Source of the DNA: a virus | Virus record (IMG/VR): IMGVR_UViG_3300033153_000778 | Location: 1-39,153 of that record | DNA length: 39,153 nucleotides | Strand: one strand, 5' to 3' | Shown here: positions 1-6,054 of the stretch, piece by piece | Position numbering within the stretch: the first letter of the stretch is position 1 | How the letters are laid out: each line of letters starts with the position of its first letter | Notes under the pieces: generated by a model | The model's input: only the letters and a program-made list of their open reading frames with translations | Databases searched by the model: none | What the model was told of the DNA's origin: nothing | Program-made: the position numbers and the translations under genes

Positions 1-89
1 CCCCCTTGCCCCGCGCGCTATAAAGACCCCTTGCGGACACGAGGTAACACCAACGCGCGCCCCTGAGCTGATTCTTTGGGGTGTATCCA

Positions 90-106
90 TGCAATTTCCA
101 TGCCAC
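90..106 (-). promoter_or_regulatory. Leftward sigma-54-like promoter
   Basis: Read on the minus strand this is GTGGCATG-GAAA-TTGCA. The invariant GG and GC are exactly 10 bases apart, as sigma-54 holoenzyme requires. It departs from consensus YTGGCACG-N4-TTGCW at the Y and at the second C. It faces off the left window edge. In a circular map that direction leads into the minus-strand virion genes, which is inference. Confidence 0.45.
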
Positions 107-124
107 TCCAAACTTTTTCTTTGT

Positions 125-137
125 TATCAACAACTTG
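125..137 (+). promoter_or_regulatory. IHF-like site 1
   Basis: TATCAA-CAAC-TTG matches the IHF core consensus WATCAA-N4-TTR at every defined base. It overlaps the -24 element of the first sigma-54-like promoter and ends about 38 bases before the second. IHF bending is a regular part of sigma-54 promoter architecture. A one-mismatch relative (TATCAG-TAAC-TTA) lies at 328-340. Confidence 0.45.
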
Positions 138-151
138 GCACGATAGTTGCT
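135..151 (+). promoter_or_regulatory. Sigma-54 promoter P1
   Basis: TTGGCACG-ATAG-TTGCT matches the RpoN consensus YTGGCACG-N4-TTGCW at all defined positions, with GG and GC 10 bases apart. Transcription would start near 162. The 20-base unit TTGGCACGATAGTTGCTACG (135-154) is repeated exactly at 175-194. Sigma-54 promoters need a AAA+ enhancer-binding activator, which is not recognisable in this window and may come from the host. Confidence 0.75.
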
Positions 152-158
152 ACGCGTA

Positions 159-170
159 CACACCCGTGTG
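159..170. promoter_or_regulatory. CACACCCGTGTG dyad
   Basis: The arms CACAC and GTGTG flank CC. The dyad lies between the two tandem sigma-54-like promoters, covering the predicted start of P1 and just upstream of the -24 box of P2. It is a candidate operator; the protein is unknown. Confidence 0.3.
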
Positions 171-174
171 ACCG

Positions 175-191
175 TTGGCACGATAGTTGCT
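175..191 (+). promoter_or_regulatory. Sigma-54 promoter P2
   Basis: This is an exact second copy of TTGGCACG-ATAG-TTGCT, 40 bases downstream of P1. Every consensus base and the GG-N10-GC spacing are kept. Start is predicted near 202. The predicted leader soon contains a hairpin (stem CGCCCA/TGGGCG, 258-277). The sequences around the two copies differ, so the element itself appears to be what is conserved. Confidence 0.75.
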
Positions 192-392
192 ACGTGTGCC
201 TGCGCCTGCGTGTCGCGTCAAAAGGCTCGCGGACATGGATGGCAGGTTAACAGATCGCGCCCATAGGTGCGTGGGCGACTATGCCTCGCGTGTAACGTGC
301 GCGTGTTGGACTCCATTTTCCCTTACTTATCAGTAACTTACAGCACTATTGTGCCATTGGTGGTCACTTGGCATGATTATTTTATCCTTACT

Positions 393-405
393 TATCAACA
401 ACTTA
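393..405 (+). promoter_or_regulatory. IHF-like site 2
   Basis: TATCAA-CAAC-TTA matches WATCAA-N4-TTR at every defined base. It shares the core TTATCAACAACTT with site 1. It lies just upstream of the GTGAC/GTCAC cluster and about 110 bases upstream of the third sigma-54-like promoter. Confidence 0.4.
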
Positions 406-413
406 GCTGCATG

Positions 414-453
414 GTGACACTATTGGTCACTTTATTGTGACAATCTACGTCAC
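414..453. promoter_or_regulatory. Phased GTGAC/GTCAC cluster
   Basis: Four alternating pentamers, GTGAC (414-418), GTCAC (426-430), GTGAC (437-441) and GTCAC (449-453), have starts 12, 11 and 12 bases apart, about one helical turn. A further GTCAC lies at 363-367. The cluster sits 64-103 bases upstream of the promoter at 517, a plausible place for an upstream activating sequence. The binding protein is unknown. Confidence 0.4.
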
Positions 454-516
454 TTGTAGGTATATTAGTATTATCTAATGTAATGTAACTCACTGATTTG
501 TAAGGAGTTTTCATAG

Positions 517-533
517 TTGGCATGGGGGTTGCA
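517..533 (+). promoter_or_regulatory. Sigma-54 promoter P3
   Basis: TTGGCATG-GGGG-TTGCA has one mismatch (C to T in the -24 box) to YTGGCACG-N4-TTGCW, and GG and GC are 10 bases apart. Start is predicted near 544. The site lies between an upstream phased repeat cluster and a downstream perfect palindrome. Confidence 0.6.
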
Positions 534-548
534 TACCTTAGGGTAACT

Positions 549-560
549 GGCAAATTTGCC
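549..560. promoter_or_regulatory. Palindrome GGCAAATTTGCC
   Basis: A perfect 12-base palindrome lies at about +5 to +16 relative to the predicted P3 start. The position suits a repressor operator. No protein is assigned. Confidence 0.35.
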
Positions 561-751
561 TTCACTTTTTGAGGAGTTAACGGATATAGTTACGACTAAA
601 ATTAAAGCCTAGCCTAGGGCTTACTATGCGATTCATTGCATGGTCACTGGACAGGGGAACTACGCCCTGATCATAGGTAGACAAAACTGTAGAGCAGAGT
701 CACATTAGACTATGGCATCCTTATGCCTACTGATAAGTGCTACGCTAGAAC

Positions 752-780
752 TTGACCGTATGGTTAGGGTGGTGTATTAG
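752..780 (+). promoter_or_regulatory. Possible sigma-70 promoter upstream of first gene
   Basis: TTGACC (752-757), 17 bases, then TATTAG (775-780). The -35 box is good and the -10 box has 4 of 6 matches. It points toward the gene at 1028. Weak evidence. Confidence 0.25.
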
Positions 781-1027
781 CCAATGGTAGACAGAGAGTA
801 AGACCTTAGTAGCTTGTAAAACTGTGAGCCGAGGGCATCCCCTTAGGCAGAGCCATGTCGTTGACATTCATGGATAAGACCAATCACTGTACGATTCACT
901 ATGTATAAATCTAGAATAACTGGTATCTATAACTCCAACTAGTGTTATCCCTAGATGGTACACTCGTATCATGTATGGATAGCATTAGACTATCTATAAC
1001 ATTAACTTAGATATTGGAGAGAATATC

Positions 1028-1537
1028 ATGGAACTATTCAACAAGAGAGCCTTTAACGGGCTAAAACTACGCCTTAAGAACCGAGGTACTGAACTTAGAG
1101 CTATTACTCAGAGTATCATTGAGCAAGGGCTAAGCCATTACCTTGAATGCGGGCAGGTAGCGTACCTTAACGAAGCTATGGCTGTAGCAATACAGACTAG
1201 AACCATCCGAACTGTAGCAATGCAGAAGTATATACAGGATGTAGCTAACGTGGTCTGGACTGAGTCTAAGACTAAGAATGGTAAGGTGCGTCACTTTAAG
1301 AAGGTTACTAATGACGATGGCACTAAGCCAGAGGCAGCGGTAGACACAGTGTACGTGAATGCAACCAAGTGGTATGAGCATGACCCAGAGTTAGAACAGG
1401 ATAAGCCTGACATGGATTTCAATGCACAACTGAAGTCTCTTATCACTCGTACAAAGAAGGCTATTGATGACGGACACATCGTTGACAAGGACGCAGCAGA
1501 GACAGCACTAGTAGAGTTAAAGAAATTAGTAGCATAG
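1028..1537 (+). CDS. Hypothetical early protein, 169 aa
   Basis: I do not recognise the family. The protein is mostly helical in composition, with a basic N-terminal stretch (LKLRLKNRG, residues 12-20), a lysine-rich middle around residues 79-92, an acidic patch near 115-128 and a lysine-rich C-terminal helix. No membrane segment or signal peptide is seen. GGAGAG lies seven bases before the ATG. It is the first gene after the control region, so it would be among the first made from those promoters. The mixed charge and helix content fit a nucleic-acid-binding or host-takeover protein, but that is a guess. Confidence 0.8.
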   Translation: MELFNKRAFNGLKLRLKNRGTELRAITQSIIEQGLSHYLECGQVAYLNEAMAVAIQTRTIRTVAMQKYIQDVANVVWTESKTKNGKVRHFKKVTNDDGTKPEAAVDTVYVNATKWYEHDPELEQDKPDMDFNAQLKSLITRTKKAIDDGHIVDKDAAETALVELKKLVA

Positions 1538-1551
1538 AGGAGCTAGCTAGT

Positions 1552-1580
1552 ATACCTAAGATGTGCAAGGTCTTGGGTAT
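1552..1580 (+). other. RNA hairpin after first gene
   Basis: The arms ATACCTAAGA (1552-1561) and TCTTGGGTAT (1571-1580) pair over ten positions with one G-U pair and a 9-base loop. No U-run follows, so an intrinsic terminator is unlikely. It may be a processing or stability element, as RNase III sites are in T7 early RNA. A second hairpin (TTTCCC/GGGAAA, 1627-1645) and a palindrome (ACCAATTGGT, 1613-1622) follow in the same gap. Confidence 0.4.
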
Positions 1581-1717
1581 GCAATGGTAGCTGTTCGTTA
1601 GGCTGTACGGTTACCAATTGGTTATATTTCCCTAAGTACGGGAAAGAATATGGGTGTACAAGGATGTCACTGAGGGAAAGGACTCCGTGCCCCATCAACG
1701 TAGACAGAGGAGAGAGT

Positions 1718-1888
1718 ATGGCACTATCACAACACCAGATATTTAAGTCAGGGTTTAGTAAGACCTTGAGACCTAGTATGCCCTTCGCACCTAAGAAACG
1801 TAGTGCTAGTAAGCACGGTAAGGTAGTAGACAGGGTAGATTTAATCCCACTGTACAACAGTGTAATAGAGGTAAGGAGTAACGTATGA
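1718..1888 (+). CDS. Small basic hypothetical protein, 56 aa
   Basis: The start at 1718 is chosen because AGGAGAGAG stands directly before it; an upstream in-frame ATG at 1664 lacks such a site. The product is short and basic, with a PKKRSASKHGK-like stretch in its middle. No family is recognised. Its stop overlaps the ATG of the next gene (ATGA), which suggests coupled translation and supports both being real. Confidence 0.55.
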   Translation: MALSQHQIFKSGFSKTLRPSMPFAPKKRSASKHGKVVDRVDLIPLYNSVIEVRSNV

Positions 1889-2118
1889 CACCAATCACAC
1901 AAGAGTGGTGCGGACAATACAAGCTAGTACAAGAGGCAGTACCACTGGGTACGAGAGAGCCTAGTAACATGGGTATAGATGCGAGAGAGTTCGATGTGTT
2001 TCTAAGTGGTAGTATACTAGACACCCTCTTTGAGGAGCATGACCATACGCAACACCAATGGCAACCAAGTATGACATTCAGAGAATCTATAGCAGCAGAG
2101 GTAAGTAAGTATGAGTAA
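1885..2118 (+). CDS. Small acidic hypothetical protein, 77 aa
   Basis: The gene starts with an ATGA overlap on the preceding gene and has AAGGAG nine bases upstream. The product is acidic, with several tryptophans and histidines and no recognisable motif or membrane segment. Early position and small size suggest a host-directed or regulatory product, but nothing in the sequence shows its job. Confidence 0.55.
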   Translation: MTPITQEWCGQYKLVQEAVPLGTREPSNMGIDAREFDVFLSGSILDTLFEEHDHTQHQWQPSMTFRESIAAEVSKYE

Positions 2119-2197
2119 GTGTAGTTGTGTACCATTGGCACTGGATATCCTTAGTGCCTTAGTCCCTTTGTTTACTATTATTATAATATTATGGTAA
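2111..2197 (+). CDS. Possible 28-aa membrane peptide
   Basis: This frame starts inside the end of the preceding gene, with GAGG about nine bases upstream. It encodes MSKCSCVP followed by a continuous hydrophobic stretch ending IIIILW, a single membrane-spanning segment. It is too short for ordinary gene callers. The composition fits a single-span phage micropeptide, but its reality is not proven. Confidence 0.35.
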   Translation: MSKCSCVPLALDILSALVPLFTIIIILW

Positions 2198-2219
2198 GGT
2201 AACAGAGATAACTAAGGGC

Positions 2220-2248
2220 TTAACATAGGGTTAGACAATAGGTATATA
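2220..2248 (+). promoter_or_regulatory. Sigma-70-like promoter of amidoligase island
   Basis: TTAACA (2220-2225), 17 bases, then TATATA (2243-2248, running into TATAAA) resembles a housekeeping promoter. It lies in the 187-base gap before the gene at 2385. The rest of the gap is very AT-rich (2240-2300) and includes an AAATAAA/TTTATTT inverted repeat. Start is predicted near 2255. Confidence 0.4.
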
Positions 2249-2384
2249 AATAAAGTTCAATTTATTTTTAATATTTATTTAATAGTTATATAAACCAATA
2301 GGTTACAAGGCATCCATGTCTAACGTGTGTGTCTTGTTGCGTGTTAGTTTCGACACGTCTATAGAGAGATAGGAGTACACTACT

Positions 2385-3275
2385 ATGAGTGTATGTTTCA
2401 GAATAACCTGTGCTGATGGAGTAACAGGTGGTAAGATAACACAAGGGTGTTGGGGTTCCTTCAAGAGTAACCTTCAGCAGTGGGCAGTTAATAATCTAAA
2501 GAAGGACTACGTTCCTGAGTATGATAGAGAGGTACGTAACTTTCGTGAATACCACGATCACCTTAGTCCTACGGATTTACAAGAGGGACTACTCACTAGA
2601 CTTGGTGCTGATGCAGAGGAGTATAAGAAGAGACGCCTTACGATGCAAGGTAGATCTTACAACACACCACTGGAGTCCTTAGCAACAGGCATAACACACA
2701 TCACCTTAGAGAACGTGACGTTTGACGTGATCTCTTACAACAATGCCTTTGATACCTTACTTGCTGAGTACCCTAAGCTATTCGAGGGTGTTGAGGTAGA
2801 CAAGGGTGCAAAGACTATTACATTCTCAATGGATCAACACTACGCTATACTGTACAATCAACTGCGTATATTAAAGTTGTTCTGTGAACAAGAGAGCAGC
2901 TCTGAACTATCAGTACTCAGGGATGCAGTAGCTAACCCAGAGTTATCCTTCTTGTTACTAGCTGTGTACCCTAATAATTATGTAAGGTTAGGGGATAGTG
3001 CTGTTATATATGCATCGGGTCTTGATATGGGTGCTATAAGCCGTATCATTGAAGAACGTGACTGGCTTACAAGTGAGGAGGATAGAGTTAACCCTAAGTT
3101 CAACGCACTAGCCCTTCAGACACTACATAAGCAAGAGGGTGGACGGTCATACGCTCAGGCTCTTACTCCTGTTGCTAATAAGGATAATTATATGTCAGAC
3201 GGTGGTTGCCTAAGAACCTTACCAAAGACATCCAAAGGTTTCATCAAGTACGTAAAGAAAGGGAGAGCAGCATGA
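2385..3275 (+). CDS. Unknown protein heading the amidoligase island, 296 aa
   Basis: I do not recognise a family. The protein is soluble and has no obvious Walker, metal-binding or membrane motifs. The first half is rich in charged helices (WAVNNLKKDYVPEYDREV, about residues 33-50); the middle looks mixed alpha/beta. AGGAG lies eight bases before the ATG. Its stop overlaps the start of the first amidoligase as ATGA, so it is translated with that enzyme and probably serves the same pathway, perhaps as substrate, carrier or partner. That role is inferred only from position. Confidence 0.8.
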   Translation: MSVCFRITCADGVTGGKITQGCWGSFKSNLQQWAVNNLKKDYVPEYDREVRNFREYHDHLSPTDLQEGLLTRLGADAEEYKKRRLTMQGRSYNTPLESLATGITHITLENVTFDVISYNNAFDTLLAEYPKLFEGVEVDKGAKTITFSMDQHYAILYNQLRILKLFCEQESSSELSVLRDAVANPELSFLLLAVYPNNYVRLGDSAVIYASGLDMGAISRIIEERDWLTSEEDRVNPKFNALALQTLHKQEGGRSYAQALTPVANKDNYMSDGGCLRTLPKTSKGFIKYVKKGRAA

Positions 3276-4066
3276 CCTTAGCCTTACTAACACCAGTAAA
3301 AGAAGTAACAGTAGGTGCAGACCCAGAGGTATTCTTTGTTACTAAAGAGAGACTGGTATACCCTGCATGTGGACTCATCGGGGGTACTAAGGAGAACCCT
3401 ATCCCAGTACGTAAGGGTGCACTACAAGAGGACAACGTGATGGCAGAGTTTAACATAGACCCATCGAGTGACGTTGAAGAGTTCATGGATAATATTACTA
3501 TTGTATATGAGGAGTTAAGTAGAAGAGCAGCAGTCAAGGGGTACAACATATCCCAACGGGCTAGTGCTAACTTCCCTATGTTCCTACTCCAAGAGCACAA
3601 GCAAGCACTAGAGTTTGGTTGTTTACCTGACTTCAATGCTTACACCTTGGAAGAGAACAGTACACCTGATGTTAACAGTACACTAAGGACATGTGCTGGA
3701 CACGTACACCTAGGGTTCAAGGCAACCACTGATAACTACATGAAGATGGCAGGTAAGGTAGTGGAGTACCTTGATTGGATAGTAGGACTGTGGACTGTGA
3801 CCAAAGACCCTGATACTGTTAGACGTGAGCGGTATGGAAAGGCAGGGGCATTCAGACCTAAAGAGTATGGGTTAGAGTATAGAGTACCATCTAACTTCTG
3901 GCTTAACAGTGAGTCCCTTAAGAGGACTATGTTTGAGCGTGTTAAGCTAGCGTATGGACTAGCAGCAGCTAACTCAGAGAAGCCTAGCTTTGACAGGGTA
4001 CAAGATGCTATCAATACACATGATGTTGCTGAGTGCAACAGATTACTAGGAGGGTACGTACTATGA
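3272..4066 (+). CDS. COOH-NH2 ligase type 2 (amidoligase)
   Basis: The family joins a carboxylate to an amine using ATP and has the glutamine-synthetase/glutamate-cysteine ligase fold; phage phiEco32 carries the type form. Seen here: GADPE (residues 15-19), an LQEDNVMAEFNI strand (51-62), GCLPDFNAYT (116-125), GHVHLG (143-148) and a G-LEYR segment (about 200-204). The acidic and histidine residues are the expected metal and ATP ligands. Start is at the ATGA overlap with the preceding stop, with GGGAG upstream; a longer frame from 3206 would run through that gene. The substrate is unknown. Confidence 0.85.
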   Translation: MTLALLTPVKEVTVGADPEVFFVTKERLVYPACGLIGGTKENPIPVRKGALQEDNVMAEFNIDPSSDVEEFMDNITIVYEELSRRAAVKGYNISQRASANFPMFLLQEHKQALEFGCLPDFNAYTLEENSTPDVNSTLRTCAGHVHLGFKATTDNYMKMAGKVVEYLDWIVGLWTVTKDPDTVRRERYGKAGAFRPKEYGLEYRVPSNFWLNSESLKRTMFERVKLAYGLAAANSEKPSFDRVQDAINTHDVAECNRLLGGYVL

Positions 4067-4773
4067 CAATACTAGAGTTTAATAAGGACGTGCGGTGGGA
4101 GGGCAGTGGATTCCGAGATGAGTATGGAGTTGAGATGTTGTCTGACCTCAATAGAGTATGGGAAGGGTGCTATGTCTCTATCTTAAATGAACAGTGGTAC
4201 GTAGAGGCACTCGGTACGATAGGTGGTGAGTTATGTATGAAGATCAACTGTCTTACCTCACAGAGGAGGAAGAGGAGAGCTGTGTCCTTCGACCATGTCA
4301 AGTTAGATAAGATACACCCACATTTAGGTTACTTTAATACTAAGACATCCAGTATATACCTGTCTAGAAAGATTAACAGACAGTGGAAGCAGGGCATACA
4401 CCCTAACACAGTGACAGCACACATACCATTCGGTGACCTCATATCTCGTACCTCTGGCATGAATATGTGGGCTGCGGTGGGGATGGAGTCTTACTATGAG
4501 GACGGATTGAGTGGGTTAAGTTGCGATGTAAACTTCTTTGATCCTACCTACCTATCGTATCAACAAGGGGTTAATAAGCTAACAGAGGGAGAGATGATAT
4601 CCGCAGCTCTTAGTAGAGACGTAGCCTTAGCACTACACCCCGCCAATGGAGAGGTACACGTCATGTACCATGAAGAACCTGTCGGTGCTGTTGATGTAAT
4701 TAATAATACTCTTATCCTAAGAGAGGGGTACGCTTGGATAAGAGAAACACTAGAGGAGGTAATAATATTATGA
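4063..4773 (+). CDS. Unknown protein between the two amidoligases, 236 aa
   Basis: No family is recognised. The first 70 residues contain an aromatic-rich beta segment and a basic run (SQRRKRRAVS), followed by a mixed domain with MWAAVGMESYY near residue 140. No membrane or metal-binding motif is seen. Both ends overlap their neighbours as ATGA, and AGGAGG precedes the start. Being locked between two amide-forming enzymes suggests a shared substrate or complex, though nothing in the sequence names its activity. Confidence 0.8.
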   Translation: MTILEFNKDVRWEGSGFRDEYGVEMLSDLNRVWEGCYVSILNEQWYVEALGTIGGELCMKINCLTSQRRKRRAVSFDHVKLDKIHPHLGYFNTKTSSIYLSRKINRQWKQGIHPNTVTAHIPFGDLISRTSGMNMWAAVGMESYYEDGLSGLSCDVNFFDPTYLSYQQGVNKLTEGEMISAALSRDVALALHPANGEVHVMYHEEPVGAVDVINNTLILREGYAWIRETLEEVIIL

Positions 4774-6053
4774 CTATAGTTAGTGAAACCTTTGGGCTAA
4801 CACCAGCAGCAGGCCCCCTGCTTAACGAGTCAAGCCCTGAACTCATAACAGATGACAAGGTGGGTGTTGAGGTAGAGTTAGAGGGGTTTGTGTCATCGAC
4901 ATCTTCCCTTCAGTCCCTCGTAGATAGAAGATGGAATGTAATAGAGGATGGGTCTCTCAGAAATAGAGGCAAGGAGTTTGTTTATGCTCAGCCTATGTTT
5001 GGGGAGGATGTAGTACAAAGTATAAGTAACTTAGGTGAGACCTTCTCTCGCATAGGGGAACAACCTATTGCTAGTGACAGATGCTCCGTTCACGTACACT
5101 TAGATGTAAGAGACCTTGAGTACTCTCAACTCCTATCTCTTACCCTTGTGTACCTACTATGTGAGCCTTACTTCTTTGCAGTAGGTGGTGCGGATAGGGT
5201 AGATAATATATATACAGTACCACTAGCCTTATCAAAGACTTACTTAACATCCCTTGGACAGGCTATGAAAAGAGTGAGGGAGGGTGCAGGTCTAGGTGGC
5301 CCAGCCCACTTGTTTAGATCCCATATAAATAACAGGGTTAAGTACAGTGCATTTAATGTAGCACCTATTATAACACAAGGAAGCATAGAGTTCAGACATC
5401 ACCGAGGGGAGTGGAGACGTAACCCTCTAATCAACTGGGTTAACATGGTGTTAGCTATGAAACGATACACTGTAAACCTTGGTGACCAAGCCATGACACC
5501 TGAGTTCATAGACTCTATTGTTAATGGTGGATATGAGGACTTCATAGATGAGGTGTTCGAAGGTGTAACTATACCACAGTTTGTAGATGGGTGGGATAAT
5601 GCAGCTCGTGTATCTAAGCGTGTGTCTAGTATCGCTACTAGCGGTATAGATGATAGTCCTCTACTCCCATTGCCTACGAATTCAAAGCAGAAGAGTAGGT
5701 TCATCCAAACTCAACACAAGGTAGGACTATCATCTATTAAAGGGTGGAAGGTATTCACTAGTAGGATGAAGGATAGGTACAGGGAGGTGGAAGAAATGGA
5801 AGAGGTAGGGTCGGTACAGTGGGGTTCTACCCCGTTACCTGATGGTCTTCAGGCTCTTATAGATGACGTACAGGTAGTACAATCAGCACCCCCCGTTAGA
5901 CCTCCATCTTCCAGCGGCTTTGCCTCAACCCAACGGGTAATGTATGGAGGTGGTGCTAGTAGTACGGAGTCTCTACTATCCCGAGTAAGGCAGAGTAACG
6001 CAGATAGAGACAGAGAGAGAAATGTATTTTTTACCACAACAGGAGGATCATAA
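4770..6053 (+). CDS. Amidoligase family enzyme (Amidoligase_2-like)
   Basis: This is a second ATP-dependent carboxylate-amine ligase of the glutamine-synthetase-like fold, from a different branch than the gene at 3272. Residues 32-38 (GVEVELE) carry the first acidic metal ligands. DGS (60-62) and KEF (68-70) follow, then SVHVHLD (106-112) and SIEFRHHRGEW (205-215). The last 130 residues are low-complexity, serine- and arginine-rich, and may be a flexible tail. Start 4770 is chosen for its ATGA overlap and the AGGAGG ten bases upstream. Such enzymes occur with amidotransferase and ATP-grasp genes in phages and bacteria. The substrate is unknown. Confidence 0.85.
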   Translation: MTIVSETFGLTPAAGPLLNESSPELITDDKVGVEVELEGFVSSTSSLQSLVDRRWNVIEDGSLRNRGKEFVYAQPMFGEDVVQSISNLGETFSRIGEQPIASDRCSVHVHLDVRDLEYSQLLSLTLVYLLCEPYFFAVGGADRVDNIYTVPLALSKTYLTSLGQAMKRVREGAGLGGPAHLFRSHINNRVKYSAFNVAPIITQGSIEFRHHRGEWRRNPLINWVNMVLAMKRYTVNLGDQAMTPEFIDSIVNGGYEDFIDEVFEGVTIPQFVDGWDNAARVSKRVSSIATSGIDDSPLLPLPTNSKQKSRFIQTQHKVGLSSIKGWKVFTSRMKDRYREVEEMEEVGSVQWGSTPLPDGLQALIDDVQVVQSAPPVRPPSSSGFASTQRVMYGGGASSTESLLSRVRQSNADRDRERNVFFTTTGGS

Positions 6054-6054
6054 T

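Larger units (their letters stand above)
1..1027. other. Gene-free control region
   Basis: I see no convincing coding frame in this 1 kb stretch. The first 310 bases are GC-rich with many GCG/CGCG runs, and the rest is AT-richer. It holds the sigma-54-like promoters, IHF-like sites, dyads and short hairpins listed separately. From about 560 to 1027 I see only weak hairpins (605-622, 714-727), a poor sigma-70-like site, and loosely repeated words, for example the 10-mer TATCTATAAC at 924-933 and 991-1000. Transcripts from the promoters near 135-191 would have leaders of about 800 bases, so an undetected small RNA or tiny gene here cannot be excluded. Confidence 0.7.

Noticed and set aside
122-134. 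TTATCAACA repeats as DnaA boxes
   Set aside because: They differ from TTATNCACA at a key base and match the IHF consensus better.
368-384. A fourth rightward sigma-54-like site (TTGGCATG-ATTA-TTTTA)
   Set aside because: The -24 box is good but the essential GC of the -12 box is missing (TT instead).
548-560. CTGGCAAATTTGCC as a sigma-54 promoter
   Set aside because: GG and GC are only 7 bases apart, not 10; kept as a palindrome instead.
600-1027. tRNA or known riboswitch
   Set aside because: No cloverleaf, T-loop GTTCRA signature or familiar riboswitch core could be found; only short weak stems.
1130-1381. Opposite-strand frames under early genes (and many like them elsewhere)
   Set aside because: They mirror real genes, lack ribosome sites and have Ser/Leu-rich shadow composition.
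2133-2149. TTGGCACTGGATATCCT as a sigma-54 promoter
   Set aside because: The -12 box reads ATCCT, lacking GC, and the site lies within a small coding frame.
2247-2265. AAATAAA/TTTATTT inverted repeat as a terminator
   Set aside because: The stem is only A-T pairs and would be too weak; more likely an easily melted AT-rich stretch.
3206-3271. Longer N-terminal extension of the first amidoligase
   Set aside because: It would overlap 70 bases of the preceding gene, while the ATG at 3272 has an ATGA overlap and a ribosome site.
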